From: DSWT01 sp035420085
GTDB lineage: Bacteria; Chloroflexota; Anaerolineae; B4-G1; SLSP01
Length of the DNA: 64,000 nt
Assembly: GCA_035420085.1 (NCBI GenBank)
Contig: DAOLUH010000017.1
Span: forward strand, 38,313-102,312
Reading direction: 5' to 3'
The notes beneath the pieces are model-generated. The model had not been told where the DNA came from. It did not search any database and saw nothing but the letters and a program-made list of their open reading frames with translations. The stretch's first letter is position 1; the number at the start of each line of letters is the position of its first letter. This document shows, in pieces, positions 9,510-19,380 of the stretch. The translations under genes and the position numbers were made by a program.

Positions 9510-10268
9510 ATGACATCACCAATCGGTCTACAACTGTATTCCGTGCGCGAGTATGCGCAGCAGCACGGCTTTGAGGCCGCCGTCCGCAAGGTCGCGGCGA
9601 TGGGCTACGTGGGCGTGGAACCGGCCGGCTTCCCCGGCACGACGGCGGAAGCGGCGGGGAAGCTCTTCAAGGAACTGGGGCTGGTCGCGCCGAGTGCGCA
9701 CACCGGCCTGCCCCTGGGCGACACGAAGAACGAAGTTCTGGACGCGATGCGCGCCATTGACTGCCCGCGCATCATCACCGGCAAGGGACCGGCGGATTTC
9801 GAGACGCTGGACAAGATCAAGGCCACCTGCGACCTCTTCAACCAGGCCAACCAGGTGGCGCGGGAAAACGGGATGACGTTCGGCATCCACAACCACTGGT
9901 GGGAGTACATCCAGGTGGCAGGCCGCTACGTCTATCACGTGATGCTGGAATTGCTCGATCCCACGATCTTCTTCGAGCTGGACACCTACTGGATCAAGAC
10001 CGCCGGCGTTGACCCGGCGCAGGTGGTACGGGAGATGGGTGCGCGCGCGCCATTCCTGCACATCAAAGACGGCCCGTGCGTCAAGAGTGAGCCGATGACC
10101 GCCGTGGGTGACGGCGTCGTAGATGTTCCCGCCGTCGTTGAGGCTGGCGAAGGCCACACCGCATGGCTCGTCGTCGAAATTGACCGCTGCGCGGGCGACA
10201 TGATGGAGGCGGTGGCGAAGAGCTACAGCTACCTTGTAGGGAATGGGTTGGCGCGGGGCAGCAAGTAG
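9510..10268 (+). CDS. Sugar phosphate isomerase/epimerase, xylose-isomerase-like TIM barrel (first copy)
   Basis: A 252-residue AP_endonuc_2-fold protein. The divalent-metal ligands are expected in IHNHWWE, FELDTYW, LHIKDG and VVEID, all present in order. AAGGAG lies 7 bases before the ATG. It follows the ThuA/oxidoreductase genes and is followed by a terminator, so it is probably the last gene of that group. Members isomerise or epimerise keto-sugars or cleave 3-keto glycosides (family knowledge); the substrate cannot be read from the sequence. Confidence 0.88.
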   Translation: MTSPIGLQLYSVREYAQQHGFEAAVRKVAAMGYVGVEPAGFPGTTAEAAGKLFKELGLVAPSAHTGLPLGDTKNEVLDAMRAIDCPRIITGKGPADFETLDKIKATCDLFNQANQVARENGMTFGIHNHWWEYIQVAGRYVYHVMLELLDPTIFFELDTYWIKTAGVDPAQVVREMGARAPFLHIKDGPCVKSEPMTAVGDGVVDVPAVVEAGEGHTAWLVVEIDRCAGDMMEAVAKSYSYLVGNGLARGSK

Positions 10269-10287
10269 ACGGTAGCCGGTAGACGGT

Positions 10288-10338
10288 AGACGGGGGATTA
10301 GGGCGCAGTCGAAGACTGCCCTTGTCTCCCGTCTTTTT
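10288..10338 (+). terminator. Probable intrinsic terminator after the isomerase
   Basis: An outer stem AGACGGG/CCCGTCT encloses an inner stem CAGTC-GAA-GACTG, followed by a T5 run. The left side overlaps a GGTAGAC heptamer array that also contains the gene's stop codon. Confidence 0.7.
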
Positions 10339-10369
10339 GGTTGTATAACGTCGTTTAGCACTGTTAAAC

Positions 10370-10450
10370 GTCATTCCGAAGCCCCGTCCCTAATTGCGAG
10401 CAACCAGATAGCAAAAAGGGGCTGAGGAATCTTGTTCGCGCGAGATCCCT
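10370..10450. repeat. CGTCATTC...GAGGAATCT-type dispersed element
   Basis: Reads CGTCATTCCGAAGCCCC, then GGGGCTGAGGAATCTTG and GCGCGAGATCCC; the AGCCCC/GGGGCT arms can pair. A diverged partner on the other strand (ending AGAATGACG) lies near 50370-50395. Elements with these words recur in many bacterial genomes. A TATAAT at 10453-10458 just downstream might serve the next gene, but no good -35 is seen. Confidence 0.5.
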
Positions 10451-10520
10451 CTTATAATTTTTAAACTTCATTAATCTGCCGCGAGCATGGGGTATGAGTA
10501 GGAGATTTTAGGGTTATCAG

Positions 10521-12434
10521 ATGCGTAGACCTATTTTACATACCATCTGGGACTACGTCCGCGCGATGTACGGCGACCAGGCGGCCTCCGGCTTTTGGCT
10601 CGTCCGTGGATTATGGGGCGCGGGACCGGTAGGGCGCGTGGGCTTATGCCTGCTCGGCGGCGGGCTGCCGCTGGCGGCGGCGTTATTGAGCGGCGTGTGG
10701 GCTGGCGGCGGCGCGGTGCTGTGGTTCGGCTTGGTTGTGTTCGCGGCGGCGTGGGCCTTTACCCTTACGGCTGCCACGCGCCTCTCTTTGCCCGCTTACG
10801 TCATCCTCTGCGCGTACCTGGCGTGGTATGGCGTCCTGATAGGGGGCGCGTTGGCAGGGACGCCCGCCTTTGCCCTGCCAACGCTGTGGATGGCGTGGCT
10901 CGGTGGCGGGGTGGGGCGCGGCGTGCCGCGTTACCGGCGTTGGCTCTGGTTATGGGTATTGTGCTTCATCGCTGCCTATCTCACCTACGGCGCGTGGGGA
11001 TTGTACCGCCATCTCCCGCACGCCTGGTACTGGCCCGGCCAACTTGTGTTGAGCCTGTTCTACCTGGGCGCGCTGGCCCTGACCGACCGCTGGCGCAAGC
11101 TGCTTGTCCTGGGGCGGACGTTTTGGGCCTCGTTGGGCGTAGTGACCGTGTTTTACGAGCTGGCCGGCTGGAAGGATGGCGGTGCGCTGCGCGAGAATGT
11201 CATCCTCTCTTTCCAGGGCATCCTGGGTCTCGTGGATTTGTTCTGGATGTGGCTTGGCGGCAGCCTGTTCGTCGGCGCGCTGGAAACCGGGGAGTGGGGG
11301 ACGGGTAAACTCGGCGAGTGGCTGCCGGAGAAATTCACCCGCTGGCTGTGGCCTGCGGGCTGGCTCGCGGCGGCGATGATGGGCTACCTGCTGCTGTGGT
11401 CGTCTGCGCCGGCGTTGTTGATGCGGCCTTTGTATCGTCTGGGCGTCTACACCTGGGTGGATACCTGGTCTTATGCCGTCTATTGGAGCGTGCGTGGACA
11501 GGTTTTCGTCAGCCTCGCGGCGCTTGCGGCGTTGTTGGCGGGATGGGTGCTGCGCCAGCGGCAACGTTGGCTCGCGCTTGCCTCGGCGCTCACGCCCGCG
11601 TGGATCAACGGCGTGTGGATTGCCGCGTTTGTCGGGCAGTTGGGCTACCACCAGGCGATGACGGCCTTCTGGACGGTGGAGGCGGAGGCTGCCGCGCCGT
11701 TAGCCTTCTGGCCGGCGTTCGTGCTGCTCGGCGGTCTGGTCTGGCAGATGGTGACGGCCGGCGGGGACTGGTCTCGCGCATCGTGGGCGCGCTTGTACGG
11801 GCTGGTGGGCGCGCTGCTCCTGTTGGTGAGCGTCGCCGTCGTGCTGGTGGGCGCCGGTTCCCCGACGGTGATTCTCGAATACACGCTCTATTCGTTCCTC
11901 GGCATCCTTTATCTGGGCATCCCGCTGGCGTTGCGCGCGCTGCTCTTCCGCAACGAGGAGGCTGCGCCGCTCTCCGGCGGACAACTGGCGGCATTGTTTG
12001 GCCTGGGTTGTCTCAGCGCCGTCGTGATTCTGGGGATTGACCCTTACGCCGGCGTACACCTGGCGTTAGCCCCGCTGCTGTGGGTCGCCGCGCTCGCGTT
12101 GCTCCGACGGCGTCTGCCATCCCCGGAGACGGGTTGGACAGGCGCGCTGGCTGGCGGCGCGCTGGCACTCGGCTTTGCGACGTTCTGGATGTCGCCGGAG
12201 ATGTTGCCGATTCCGCTGCTCGTGTTTATCAACACGTGGCAGCAGCGCTACGTGGAGACCGTGCTCGATCGCCCGATGATGCAGGCCGGGCAACTGTGGT
12301 TTACGCTGCTCGCGCTGGCAACTGGCGCGGGGGTGGGGCTGGCGTGGAAGCTGCGTCGTCGCCCTGTGTGGTTTGTTCTGGCGCTTTTGATCTGCGCATT
12401 GTTTTTCGTGTGGGCGGCGCTGCGTGTCTCCTAA
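10521..12434 (+). CDS. Large polytopic membrane protein of unknown function
   Basis: A 637-residue protein made almost entirely of hydrophobic segments (about 16-18 candidate helices) separated by short Arg- and Trp-rich loops. No signal peptide, ATP-binding motif or recognised transporter motif is visible. Long-range Trp and Arg spacing resembles large Chloroflexota integral membrane proteins lacking assigned function. A GAGATTTTAGGG stretch precedes the ATG, giving only a weak ribosome binding site. It stands alone between palindrome clusters, convergent with the giant protease fusion. No function is proposed. Confidence 0.8.
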   Translation: MRRPILHTIWDYVRAMYGDQAASGFWLVRGLWGAGPVGRVGLCLLGGGLPLAAALLSGVWAGGGAVLWFGLVVFAAAWAFTLTAATRLSLPAYVILCAYLAWYGVLIGGALAGTPAFALPTLWMAWLGGGVGRGVPRYRRWLWLWVLCFIAAYLTYGAWGLYRHLPHAWYWPGQLVLSLFYLGALALTDRWRKLLVLGRTFWASLGVVTVFYELAGWKDGGALRENVILSFQGILGLVDLFWMWLGGSLFVGALETGEWGTGKLGEWLPEKFTRWLWPAGWLAAAMMGYLLLWSSAPALLMRPLYRLGVYTWVDTWSYAVYWSVRGQVFVSLAALAALLAGWVLRQRQRWLALASALTPAWINGVWIAAFVGQLGYHQAMTAFWTVEAEAAAPLAFWPAFVLLGGLVWQMVTAGGDWSRASWARLYGLVGALLLLVSVAVVLVGAGSPTVILEYTLYSFLGILYLGIPLALRALLFRNEEAAPLSGGQLAALFGLGCLSAVVILGIDPYAGVHLALAPLLWVAALALLRRRLPSPETGWTGALAGGALALGFATFWMSPEMLPIPLLVFINTWQQRYVETVLDRPMMQAGQLWFTLLALATGAGVGLAWKLRRRPVWFVLALLICALFFVWAALRVS

Positions 12435-12449
12435 TCTCGTTAAATTCAG

Positions 12450-12617
12450 GCGTCCCTACGGGACGCGGAGCAAAATATCTCCCGTGTGCAGGCCATGAAT
12501 GGCCTGCCGACATTCAAGCGTCCCTACGGGACGCGTGTTTTGGAACTCCGGTCATGTGCAGCCCGGCGCTTGGCCGGCTAAACGCCGGTGTGTACGTGTA
12601 ACTCCGGCTTCAGCCGG
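12450..12617. repeat. Cluster of five short perfect palindromes
   Basis: Two identical 17-base palindromes GCGTCCCTACGGGACGC lie at 12450-12466 and 12518-12534, with a 20-base palindrome of GCAGGCCAT arms between them (12489-12508). CCGGC-TAAAC-GCCGG and CCGGCT-TC-AGCCGG follow. This is REP-like intergenic DNA in a 316-bp gap that otherwise holds only the terminator at 12693. Confidence 0.8.
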
Positions 12618-12692
12618 ACTTTTGCCAGCGCACTCGATTGCCAGATTGTTTTCTTAAACTTCATAAGCGCCAGGTAGCCAGGAGATATAAGA

Positions 12693-12724
12693 ACAGCGGG
12701 AAGGGGGTATCCCCTTCCCGCTGT
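12693..12724. terminator. Bidirectional terminator hairpin between convergent genes
   Basis: A perfect 14-bp stem (ACAGCGGGAAGGGG and complement) with a 4-base loop GTAT. Only a short T-rich run follows on the minus strand. It lies 27 bases past the stop of the minus-strand protease fusion. Confidence 0.75.
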
Positions 12725-12750
12725 GTGTTAAAACCCGCGTAAGTGGAAGG

Positions 12751-15700
12751 CTAAGGCGTAGGTGGAAGGAAGCGCAAGCGACCTTCGATCTGCGGGTTGA
12801 TCGGCTGCGCCAGGGTCGGAATGTACTCGATCACAACATCGCGGACATAATACTGCGTGTCATGGACAATCTGATCGAGCGGCCAGAGCGAGACGCCACC
12901 GTTGTTGAAGTTACAGGAACCGGCAGCCAGGTAGTTGACCGTCGAGACCGTGTACGTGGTCGCTGCCGTAAAGTCAATCGGCACGCCATTTACCGACATC
13001 CCCGCGATGTGGTCCACACCTACCGTGTAGGTGAGCGGATCGTCCGTGTAGGTGATGACGGCCCCGGCGCTCACATCCAGCATACAGGTCGTATAGTAGG
13101 AGTAGCCGCCGTGGTTCGGCACGTACTTGTAGTACCAGTAGTTCCGGTACCCACGCTCCAGGATGGCTTTGAGCTGCTCGCCGTTGATGTTCATCACCAA
13201 CAGCGAGTTCTCGTAGGGCATCAGCGTGAACATGTCGCCCACGGTGAGGGTGTACGGCGTGCTGGGGGTGGCCGTGCCGGCGACCTTGCCATTGGTCATC
13301 GCGCCGGAGAGGTGGAAGTCAATATCCATTGCCAGCGCAGTCTCCAACTTCCACTTGGAAGCGTCCGCCTGCAGGTTCGCGGCATTAGTCTCCGCGGTGT
13401 AAGCGTTGAGCGCGTCCAACGGCACGATGGTCTGCCCCAGGATTTTGCTCTTGTAGGTGGTGAGGAAGGCTTCGTAGGGATCAACAATCGCCTTGACCGC
13501 CGGGTCTGGCGTGACGCCTGTCGTGACGGCAATGTATTTGCCCGCGCGCGCGGCGACTTCATAGCCGCCCATGCCATCGGATCGCATGCCTAGCACGACC
13601 TCGCCCAGGTAGGTGTTGTAGCGATAGGCTTGGTTGATGATCACCGGCGTGTTGTCCGGGCTGCCGACGATGGCCGGCAGATATTTGTAGCTGCCGGAGT
13701 AGGCCGTCTGCTTGCTCGGATCGGTGTGGCTGTGTGAGCCGATGATGGCATCAATCCCATCGGTCTGCGCTGCCAGGTTGGTGTCAACGTTGGCATCCAC
13801 CTCGATGCTGCCGACCTGTTCCGTGAAGCCGATGTGCGTCAGCGCGACGACGGCGTCGTTGGTCGCTTGCAGCGCCGGCACACGCGCCTGCGCCTCGGTG
13901 ATCGGGTTGGTGAAGGTCAGCCCAGGAATGTTGCTCGGCAGCTCGTAGTTCGGGATGCGGTGGTTACCGATGCCCAGGATCGCCAGCTTGATGTTCTCCG
14001 CACCAACTGTGACCTCAACGTAAGGCTTGACATCCACTTCCGCCAGCCCATAGCGCCCATCATCGTAGACGTTGGCCTGGAGCAGCGGGAAGTTGGCCTG
14101 TCCGAGCGTGCCGGTGAAGATGTAGTTGCCGAAGTTGTACTCGTGGTTGCCCAACGTCATGGCGGTGTAGGTCAGCGCGTTCATCGCCCGGAGGATCGGG
14201 TTGATCTGGAGGTCAACCGGCAGCTCCGTGCCATCCGCACCCTTGCCGGTGAAGGCTGCCTTGAAGAAGGCCGCCATCGCATCACCCTGTATGGTGTCGC
14301 CGGCATTGAGCAGGATAGTGCGGGTGGGGTTGTTCTTCCATTCCTGGCGGATCACCGTTGCCAGGTTGGTGTAGCCGGGCGCTGTGCTGGTGGGTGACAG
14401 CCGTCCATGCGAGTCGTTGTGGTGCAAGATGGTCACCGGGACGATCGGCCCGCTCACGTTGTTGCCTTCGCGGGTGATGCGCCCGTCCAACAACGTGCCG
14501 TCACCCAATGGCCCGTTGTAAGCCGTCGCGGGTGTGCCGTAGTGCGCGCTGGTCCAGCTGAGGACCTGGTTCAGCATATCGCCCCAGTAGGAGATGTTGG
14601 TCATATACTTGAATGGGGTGAAGCCGTCCTGCCCGGCCGGCGCCAGGAACTCGTTGGTGGCGACGCGATAGACCCTATCCATTTCGAGCGGTTCCCAGGT
14701 AGCGCCGTCCTTGACCTCGACATCGTACGCGCCCCAGGCCCACCAACTGCTGTTATAACCCTTGGGATTGGCTGGATCGTTGAGCGTTCCGTAGCTGTAG
14801 TACTTGAAACGGATACCCGCGATCTGCAGCGTACCCTTGAAGAGCGTGGCGCTCTGGTTAAGCAGCTCCATGATCTGCGCTCCGGTCATATCACCCACGA
14901 TGGTCTGGTTGCCGAAGGGCAGCACGGTGAACAACGCCCCGTAGGTAAGGGTGTAGGGCGTGGTCGGCGCGCCGGTGGCGATGATGTTCGCGCGCAGGCC
15001 GCCAGAGTTGTTGAAGACCATGTCCGCGTCGTTGCCTGCCTCAGCGTCGTTGTTCAGCTCGTTGTAGATGGCATCATTGACGAACGCCCCCATCGTGTTG
15101 TCTTCCGAATCGCTGCGGGTCAGACTGATGTTGGTGTAGCCGATCACGGTGTTGATCAGCGCCAGGTAGGCAGGATCCTGCGCCCAGACGTTCAGGCGAT
15201 CTTTGGTTGCCTTATCTTGCACTGTCGCTGCCGGTTGCGTCGCCGGTGGAACAGGCGGCGGATTGACTGCCAGCGATTGCCAGGTGATCGTCGGTTTCTG
15301 GGTGAGGCGATTGTAGATGATATTCGCGCGGCCCACGCGGCGGCCATTGTAGTACGCCTGCACCACCGTCGTCCCGCTGACCACTTGCGCGGCAGAGAGA
15401 TTGGTGTGGCTGTGCCCGCCGATGATCAAATCCACCGGTTTGGTGGCCTCAACCAACTTCTTCGCCAACGTTTGGTCGCCGTAGACCGGAATGCCGTAGC
15501 CGTACCCGCCATCGGTGTTGCCCAGGTGGCTGAGGACGACGAGCACTTCCGCGCCCGCAGCCTTCACATCGTCATAGTAATGCGCGATGGAGGTAGCAGC
15601 ATCCTTGAAGCACAAACCCTGTGTGGCTTCCGCTACCGTGATGTAGGGGGTCTCCTGAGAGGTCACGCCGATGAGACCGATCACCACTTCGTGACCGGGC

Positions 15701-18700
15701 GCCCCCACCGTCATCGTGATCCAGGGCTTGGTGAAGGTCGGCACAGTCCAGCCCGCGGTGGCGCAGCTACCGGTATCGCTGACGACCAGGTTCGTCGCCA
15801 GGAAGGGATAATCCGCTTCCAGCGTGCGGCTGATCAACACCTGCTGTCCCCAGTCGAACTCGTGGTTGCCGAAGGTGGCGGCGTCGTAACCCACAAAGTT
15901 GAACAGGTCAATGGTGGCGGCGCCTTTCGACAGGTTCGAGAGCAGGCTGCCCTGCATCTCGTCGCCCCCATCTACCAACAGCACACTATCGGCCCCCTGA
16001 GTCGCGCGCACGTTTTTGACAACGCTTGCTAACCGCGCGATGCCGGGGTTGCTGCCGGAAGGTTCCAGTTGCCCGTGGAAGTCATTGGTGTGCAGGATGG
16101 TGGCGGCGGCAATGTTGGGCAACGTGATGGGGTAGAGGTACGCCTGCCCGCCGTTCTGCGGATTGCCGACGTAATCAACGACCATCACGCCTTCGGGCTG
16201 GCTATAGGCATAGCCGACCAGGTCGTAGATCGAGACTGCAAAGCTCGCGTTGGGATTGTCCGGGCCAGGTCCGCCCATACCATCGGCGTTCACCGGGCCA
16301 GTGTACGCCGTTATAAAGGGTGGTCGCGCAAAGTCGAAACTGCCTGGCGCGACGACATCTTCATTCGCATCCCAATCATAGCCGAACAACTGGTAGTCGA
16401 AGGTGGTGTTGGTGCTGCCCAGACCCAGGTAAGCCGCCGGAACATAGAATTCCATATAGCCGGAGTTGTAGTCCGTGTAGATGAGGTAGGGGCTATAGCG
16501 GCTGACGAGGCCGGTTTGCAGCGCGTAAATGCGGGGGATGTATGTCCCGTCGCCGACCGGGTAGTTGTAGATGACGAACTCTGGGTTGCCATCTTCGTTG
16601 TTGTCAATGTACAGATCGAACTCAGCGAAGTAGTACATGGCCGTGTGCCAGGGCGCCCATGCGTCAATGGCGAAGGAGATAATCGGGCCATAGGTCCCGC
16701 TGGTCCACCCGTAATCCGCGCCGAACGCGCGCACATCGCCGGCGGTTCCCGTTTCCTTGGGATCGCTCACCAGCAAGGGGAAGCCCCACAGGCTGGAGGA
16801 AATCGGGCCGGTGTGGGTGATGGCGAACGTTGCCGCATCGGTGGCGGGGTCGGCGATCACGGTCTGCGCTGTGATGTCGAGCGTGGTGTAGGGGCGCGGC
16901 ACAAAGTAGAAAGGCACGCGCAGCTCGCCGGGGAGCGGGGCCAGAGGCCGGACTGCGGCTGTAGTCGCTGTGCCCGCTGCTGTGCGCATCACCAGCGGCA
17001 AGTAGATCTTATAGATCAGCCCTGGCGCGAAGGTGACATACCCGTAGATTTCCTCGAGCGCCATAAAGTCGGCGGGGAGTTGGGTGGCGTCGAAGGTGAA
17101 GGTGACAAGCACTTCCGCCTCGCCCTGCGGGCCGACCGTGACCTTGTCGGGGGAGAAAGTGACCTCCAAACCCTGGTCAAACGATGCGCCTTGATAGGTC
17201 CAACCCACGGCGTAGGTGCGTAGCTCGGTACCGGTGTTGTAGAGCGTGACGGTGCGGGTGACGACGTGCTCATCCGCACCCGCCAGGAAGAACTCGCTCA
17301 TGCTCACCGCAGCTTCCTCGCCCACCGCCACGACCGGAGTATTCACAGCCTCATAGGCTCGCACCCGGCCCGCACCCTGGCGTGGAATGGGCGAACCATC
17401 CACGAGGTCCACAGCGGTGTTCATGATGGCGGCCTTGATCTGCTCCGGCGTCCAGTCTGGGTGCGCCTGCACCATCAACGCGGCCACACCGGCGATGTGC
17501 GGCGAGGCCATGGATGTGCCGTTGTAAGAAACGCCCGCCGTGCCAGTCCCCATAGCCGCAGCGAAAATCGCCACGCCCGGCGCTGTCACATCGGGCTTGA
17601 GCTTGGAGTCGGTGCCGCGCGGGCCGCGCGACGAGAAGTCGGCGATAGTGTCGGCGGGAATGTAGGGATTGGGTAGCGTGATGACATCATCCTCGGCGCT
17701 GACCGTGACGGGTTGACCATCGCGTACGGCCAGAATCATACCATCAGTGATACCCACGAAGCCGGCCGGAATCCCGTTCGCCAGGCCGTCATCGGCCATC
17801 GTGACCAGTGCATCGCCGCCGGCTACCGAGTTGAAGATAATCACGCCTACCGCGCCCAGCGCCTCAGCGTTGCGCGCCTTCACGGCAAAGCCGCAGGTGC
17901 CGCGCTGGATGAGGGCGATTTTGCCAACCAGCGCGCCGGTTTGCGTGATGTCGGTGGTAGCGCACAACTGATTGTTGATCGCGTAGTTCCCCACATACGC
18001 CAACTGGGCGGTCAGCGGCGCATTGTAATGCGCTGCGGCCTCGTCGAACGCGCTCGGCTGATACATAATGGGGCTAAAGAAAACGGTGCCGCCAGCGTCC
18101 TGGATCGTCGGCATGGTGGCGTAACCGGTGGTCGAAGCCGCCGTGCCAATCGCGCCTGAGGCGGTGCCCGGCGAACCGGCGATGTACGGCACATTGGCCG
18201 AGTTGCCGATGGAAGTGGCTACCACGATGCCCGCGGCTACGGCCAGATTCGTCGCTACGACGTCGGGGTCGTCTACGTCGCCCGGTCCATAGTTGGAGCC
18301 TAGCGACATATTGATGACCTGTGGCCAGCCGAATTCCAGGTAGTTCGCTACTGCGTCGTCAAGCGCATTCACGACCAGGTTTGTGCTGCCCTCCGCGCCG
18401 AAGACCTTGAGGGCCACCAGTGTGGCTGCGGGGGCGACGCCGGTCATCACCTGCCCAGCAGCGATGCCCGCGGCGGTGGAGGCGACGTGCGTGCCATGGC
18501 CGTTCTCATCCAGCGGGTCGTCATCCGGGTGCGGAACGGGTTGGTAAGCCGGATCGGTGTCGTCGGCGTTATAGGTGGTGCCGGCATAGTCGTACCCATC
18601 CATAACCTTGACGGTGGGGAAGGTGCCTGTTTCAACCACGTCGGGGTCGTTGTTGGCGTAGTCGTCAGGATCGCCGCTGCCGCCGAGGGCTGCATGGGTG

Positions 18701-19380
18701 TAGTCAATACCGGTATCAATGACGGCGATGGTCACGCCTTCGCCATCGTACCCGAGATTGTTCCAGACCTCCGGCGCGCCGATGAGTGGCACGCTGGCGC
18801 TCAGATCCGGCGTATGCTGCGGTGCGCGGTGGACGGCCTTTACGTGTTCCAGGGCGAGAATCTTGTTGGTCTGCTCCAGCGGCACATAGGCCAGGAACCC
18901 GTTATAGACGGTGGTGTAGGGTTTGGAGACGATCTGGACGCCCAGCGCCTCCAATTGGCTTTGCACTTTGGCCTGCGTCGCCTTTAGTTGAGCGACGTAT
19001 GCGGTCATACTGGCTTTGCTTACCTCTTTGACCGCAGCTTTTTGCTCGGCATAATACGCTGCCAATGGCGCTTGATCCAACTCGATGACCATCATCATGC
19101 TCTGGCCCTTGACTTTGTCTTCCAGGGCGCGGGGCACATAGCCGTACTGCGCGATGATCTCCTCAGCAGAAAGCTCAGGCAGCACAGCCGGATCAACCTC
19201 AATGGCGTGCGCTGGCGTAGCGCGATCCGGCGGCGTTGGGGCGGCAGTTACAGGCGCGGCTGCCGGGGCTTGTACCGTGCGCGTTGTCGGCGCTGTCGCG
19301 GCGCTTGAGGCTGCGACTGAACTGAACGGCACAATCAATGTCACAATCAGAAGCAATGAAAGTAAACGGAACTTTCGCAT
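12751..19380 (-). CDS. Giant secreted fusion: subtilisin-like S8 protease + two tandem 5'-nucleotidases
   Basis: 2209 residues from the ATG at 19380, which is preceded by AAGGAG and starts a clear signal peptide (MRKF, then LLSLLLIVTLIVPFSS); an in-frame TTG 21 bases upstream is less likely. Order: I9-type propeptide (about 100-195); S8 domain with Asp222 (VIDTGID), His295 (HGTHVA) and Ser623 (GTSMASP) and an inserted PA domain (about 430-560); FN3-like region; YLPLVMR at 793-799; a beta-rich linker; nucleotidase 1 (NDFHG D1100/H1102, GNHEFDWG H1173, GGHSH, NNSGGLR); nucleotidase 2 (NDSHG D1656, GNHEYNFG H1746, GSHSH). In the second C-terminal domain the usual GGxR substrate motif is replaced by FHLSGAMTNG. 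It probably acts outside the cell on protein and nucleotides or phosphate esters. Confidence 0.92.
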   Translation of the reverse strand: MRKFRLLSLLLIVTLIVPFSSVAASSAATAPTTRTVQAPAAAPVTAAPTPPDRATPAHAIEVDPAVLPELSAEEIIAQYGYVPRALEDKVKGQSMMMVIELDQAPLAAYYAEQKAAVKEVSKASMTAYVAQLKATQAKVQSQLEALGVQIVSKPYTTVYNGFLAYVPLEQTNKILALEHVKAVHRAPQHTPDLSASVPLIGAPEVWNNLGYDGEGVTIAVIDTGIDYTHAALGGSGDPDDYANNDPDVVETGTFPTVKVMDGYDYAGTTYNADDTDPAYQPVPHPDDDPLDENGHGTHVASTAAGIAAGQVMTGVAPAATLVALKVFGAEGSTNLVVNALDDAVANYLEFGWPQVINMSLGSNYGPGDVDDPDVVATNLAVAAGIVVATSIGNSANVPYIAGSPGTASGAIGTAASTTGYATMPTIQDAGGTVFFSPIMYQPSAFDEAAAHYNAPLTAQLAYVGNYAINNQLCATTDITQTGALVGKIALIQRGTCGFAVKARNAEALGAVGVIIFNSVAGGDALVTMADDGLANGIPAGFVGITDGMILAVRDGQPVTVSAEDDVITLPNPYIPADTIADFSSRGPRGTDSKLKPDVTAPGVAIFAAAMGTGTAGVSYNGTSMASPHIAGVAALMVQAHPDWTPEQIKAAIMNTAVDLVDGSPIPRQGAGRVRAYEAVNTPVVAVGEEAAVSMSEFFLAGADEHVVTRTVTLYNTGTELRTYAVGWTYQGASFDQGLEVTFSPDKVTVGPQGEAEVLVTFTFDATQLPADFMALEEIYGYVTFAPGLIYKIYLPLVMRTAAGTATTAAVRPLAPLPGELRVPFYFVPRPYTTLDITAQTVIADPATDAATFAITHTGPISSSLWGFPLLVSDPKETGTAGDVRAFGADYGWTSGTYGPIISFAIDAWAPWHTAMYYFAEFDLYIDNNEDGNPEFVIYNYPVGDGTYIPRIYALQTGLVSRYSPYLIYTDYNSGYMEFYVPAAYLGLGSTNTTFDYQLFGYDWDANEDVVAPGSFDFARPPFITAYTGPVNADGMGGPGPDNPNASFAVSIYDLVGYAYSQPEGVMVVDYVGNPQNGGQAYLYPITLPNIAAATILHTNDFHGQLEPSGSNPGIARLASVVKNVRATQGADSVLLVDGGDEMQGSLLSNLSKGAATIDLFNFVGYDAATFGNHEFDWGQQVLISRTLEADYPFLATNLVVSDTGSCATAGWTVPTFTKPWITMTVGAPGHEVVIGLIGVTSQETPYITVAEATQGLCFKDAATSIAHYYDDVKAAGAEVLVVLSHLGNTDGGYGYGIPVYGDQTLAKKLVEATKPVDLIIGGHSHTNLSAAQVVSGTTVVQAYYNGRRVGRANIIYNRLTQKPTITWQSLAVNPPPVPPATQPAATVQDKATKDRLNVWAQDPAYLALINTVIGYTNISLTRSDSEDNTMGAFVNDAIYNELNNDAEAGNDADMVFNNSGGLRANIIATGAPTTPYTLTYGALFTVLPFGNQTIVGDMTGAQIMELLNQSATLFKGTLQIAGIRFKYYSYGTLNDPANPKGYNSSWWAWGAYDVEVKDGATWEPLEMDRVYRVATNEFLAPAGQDGFTPFKYMTNISYWGDMLNQVLSWTSAHYGTPATAYNGPLGDGTLLDGRITREGNNVSGPIVPVTILHHNDSHGRLSPTSTAPGYTNLATVIRQEWKNNPTRTILLNAGDTIQGDAMAAFFKAAFTGKGADGTELPVDLQINPILRAMNALTYTAMTLGNHEYNFGNYIFTGTLGQANFPLLQANVYDDGRYGLAEVDVKPYVEVTVGAENIKLAILGIGNHRIPNYELPSNIPGLTFTNPITEAQARVPALQATNDAVVALTHIGFTEQVGSIEVDANVDTNLAAQTDGIDAIIGSHSHTDPSKQTAYSGSYKYLPAIVGSPDNTPVIINQAYRYNTYLGEVVLGMRSDGMGGYEVAARAGKYIAVTTGVTPDPAVKAIVDPYEAFLTTYKSKILGQTIVPLDALNAYTAETNAANLQADASKWKLETALAMDIDFHLSGAMTNGKVAGTATPSTPYTLTVGDMFTLMPYENSLLVMNINGEQLKAILERGYRNYWYYKYVPNHGGYSYYTTCMLDVSAGAVITYTDDPLTYTVGVDHIAGMSVNGVPIDFTAATTYTVSTVNYLAAGSCNFNNGGVSLWPLDQIVHDTQYYVRDVVIEYIPTLAQPINPQIEGRLRFLPPTP

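Noticed and set aside
14407..17223. Two long plus-strand frames opposite the protease fusion
   Set aside because: No ribosome binding sites or domain motifs; the minus strand carries an uninterrupted catalytic protein here.
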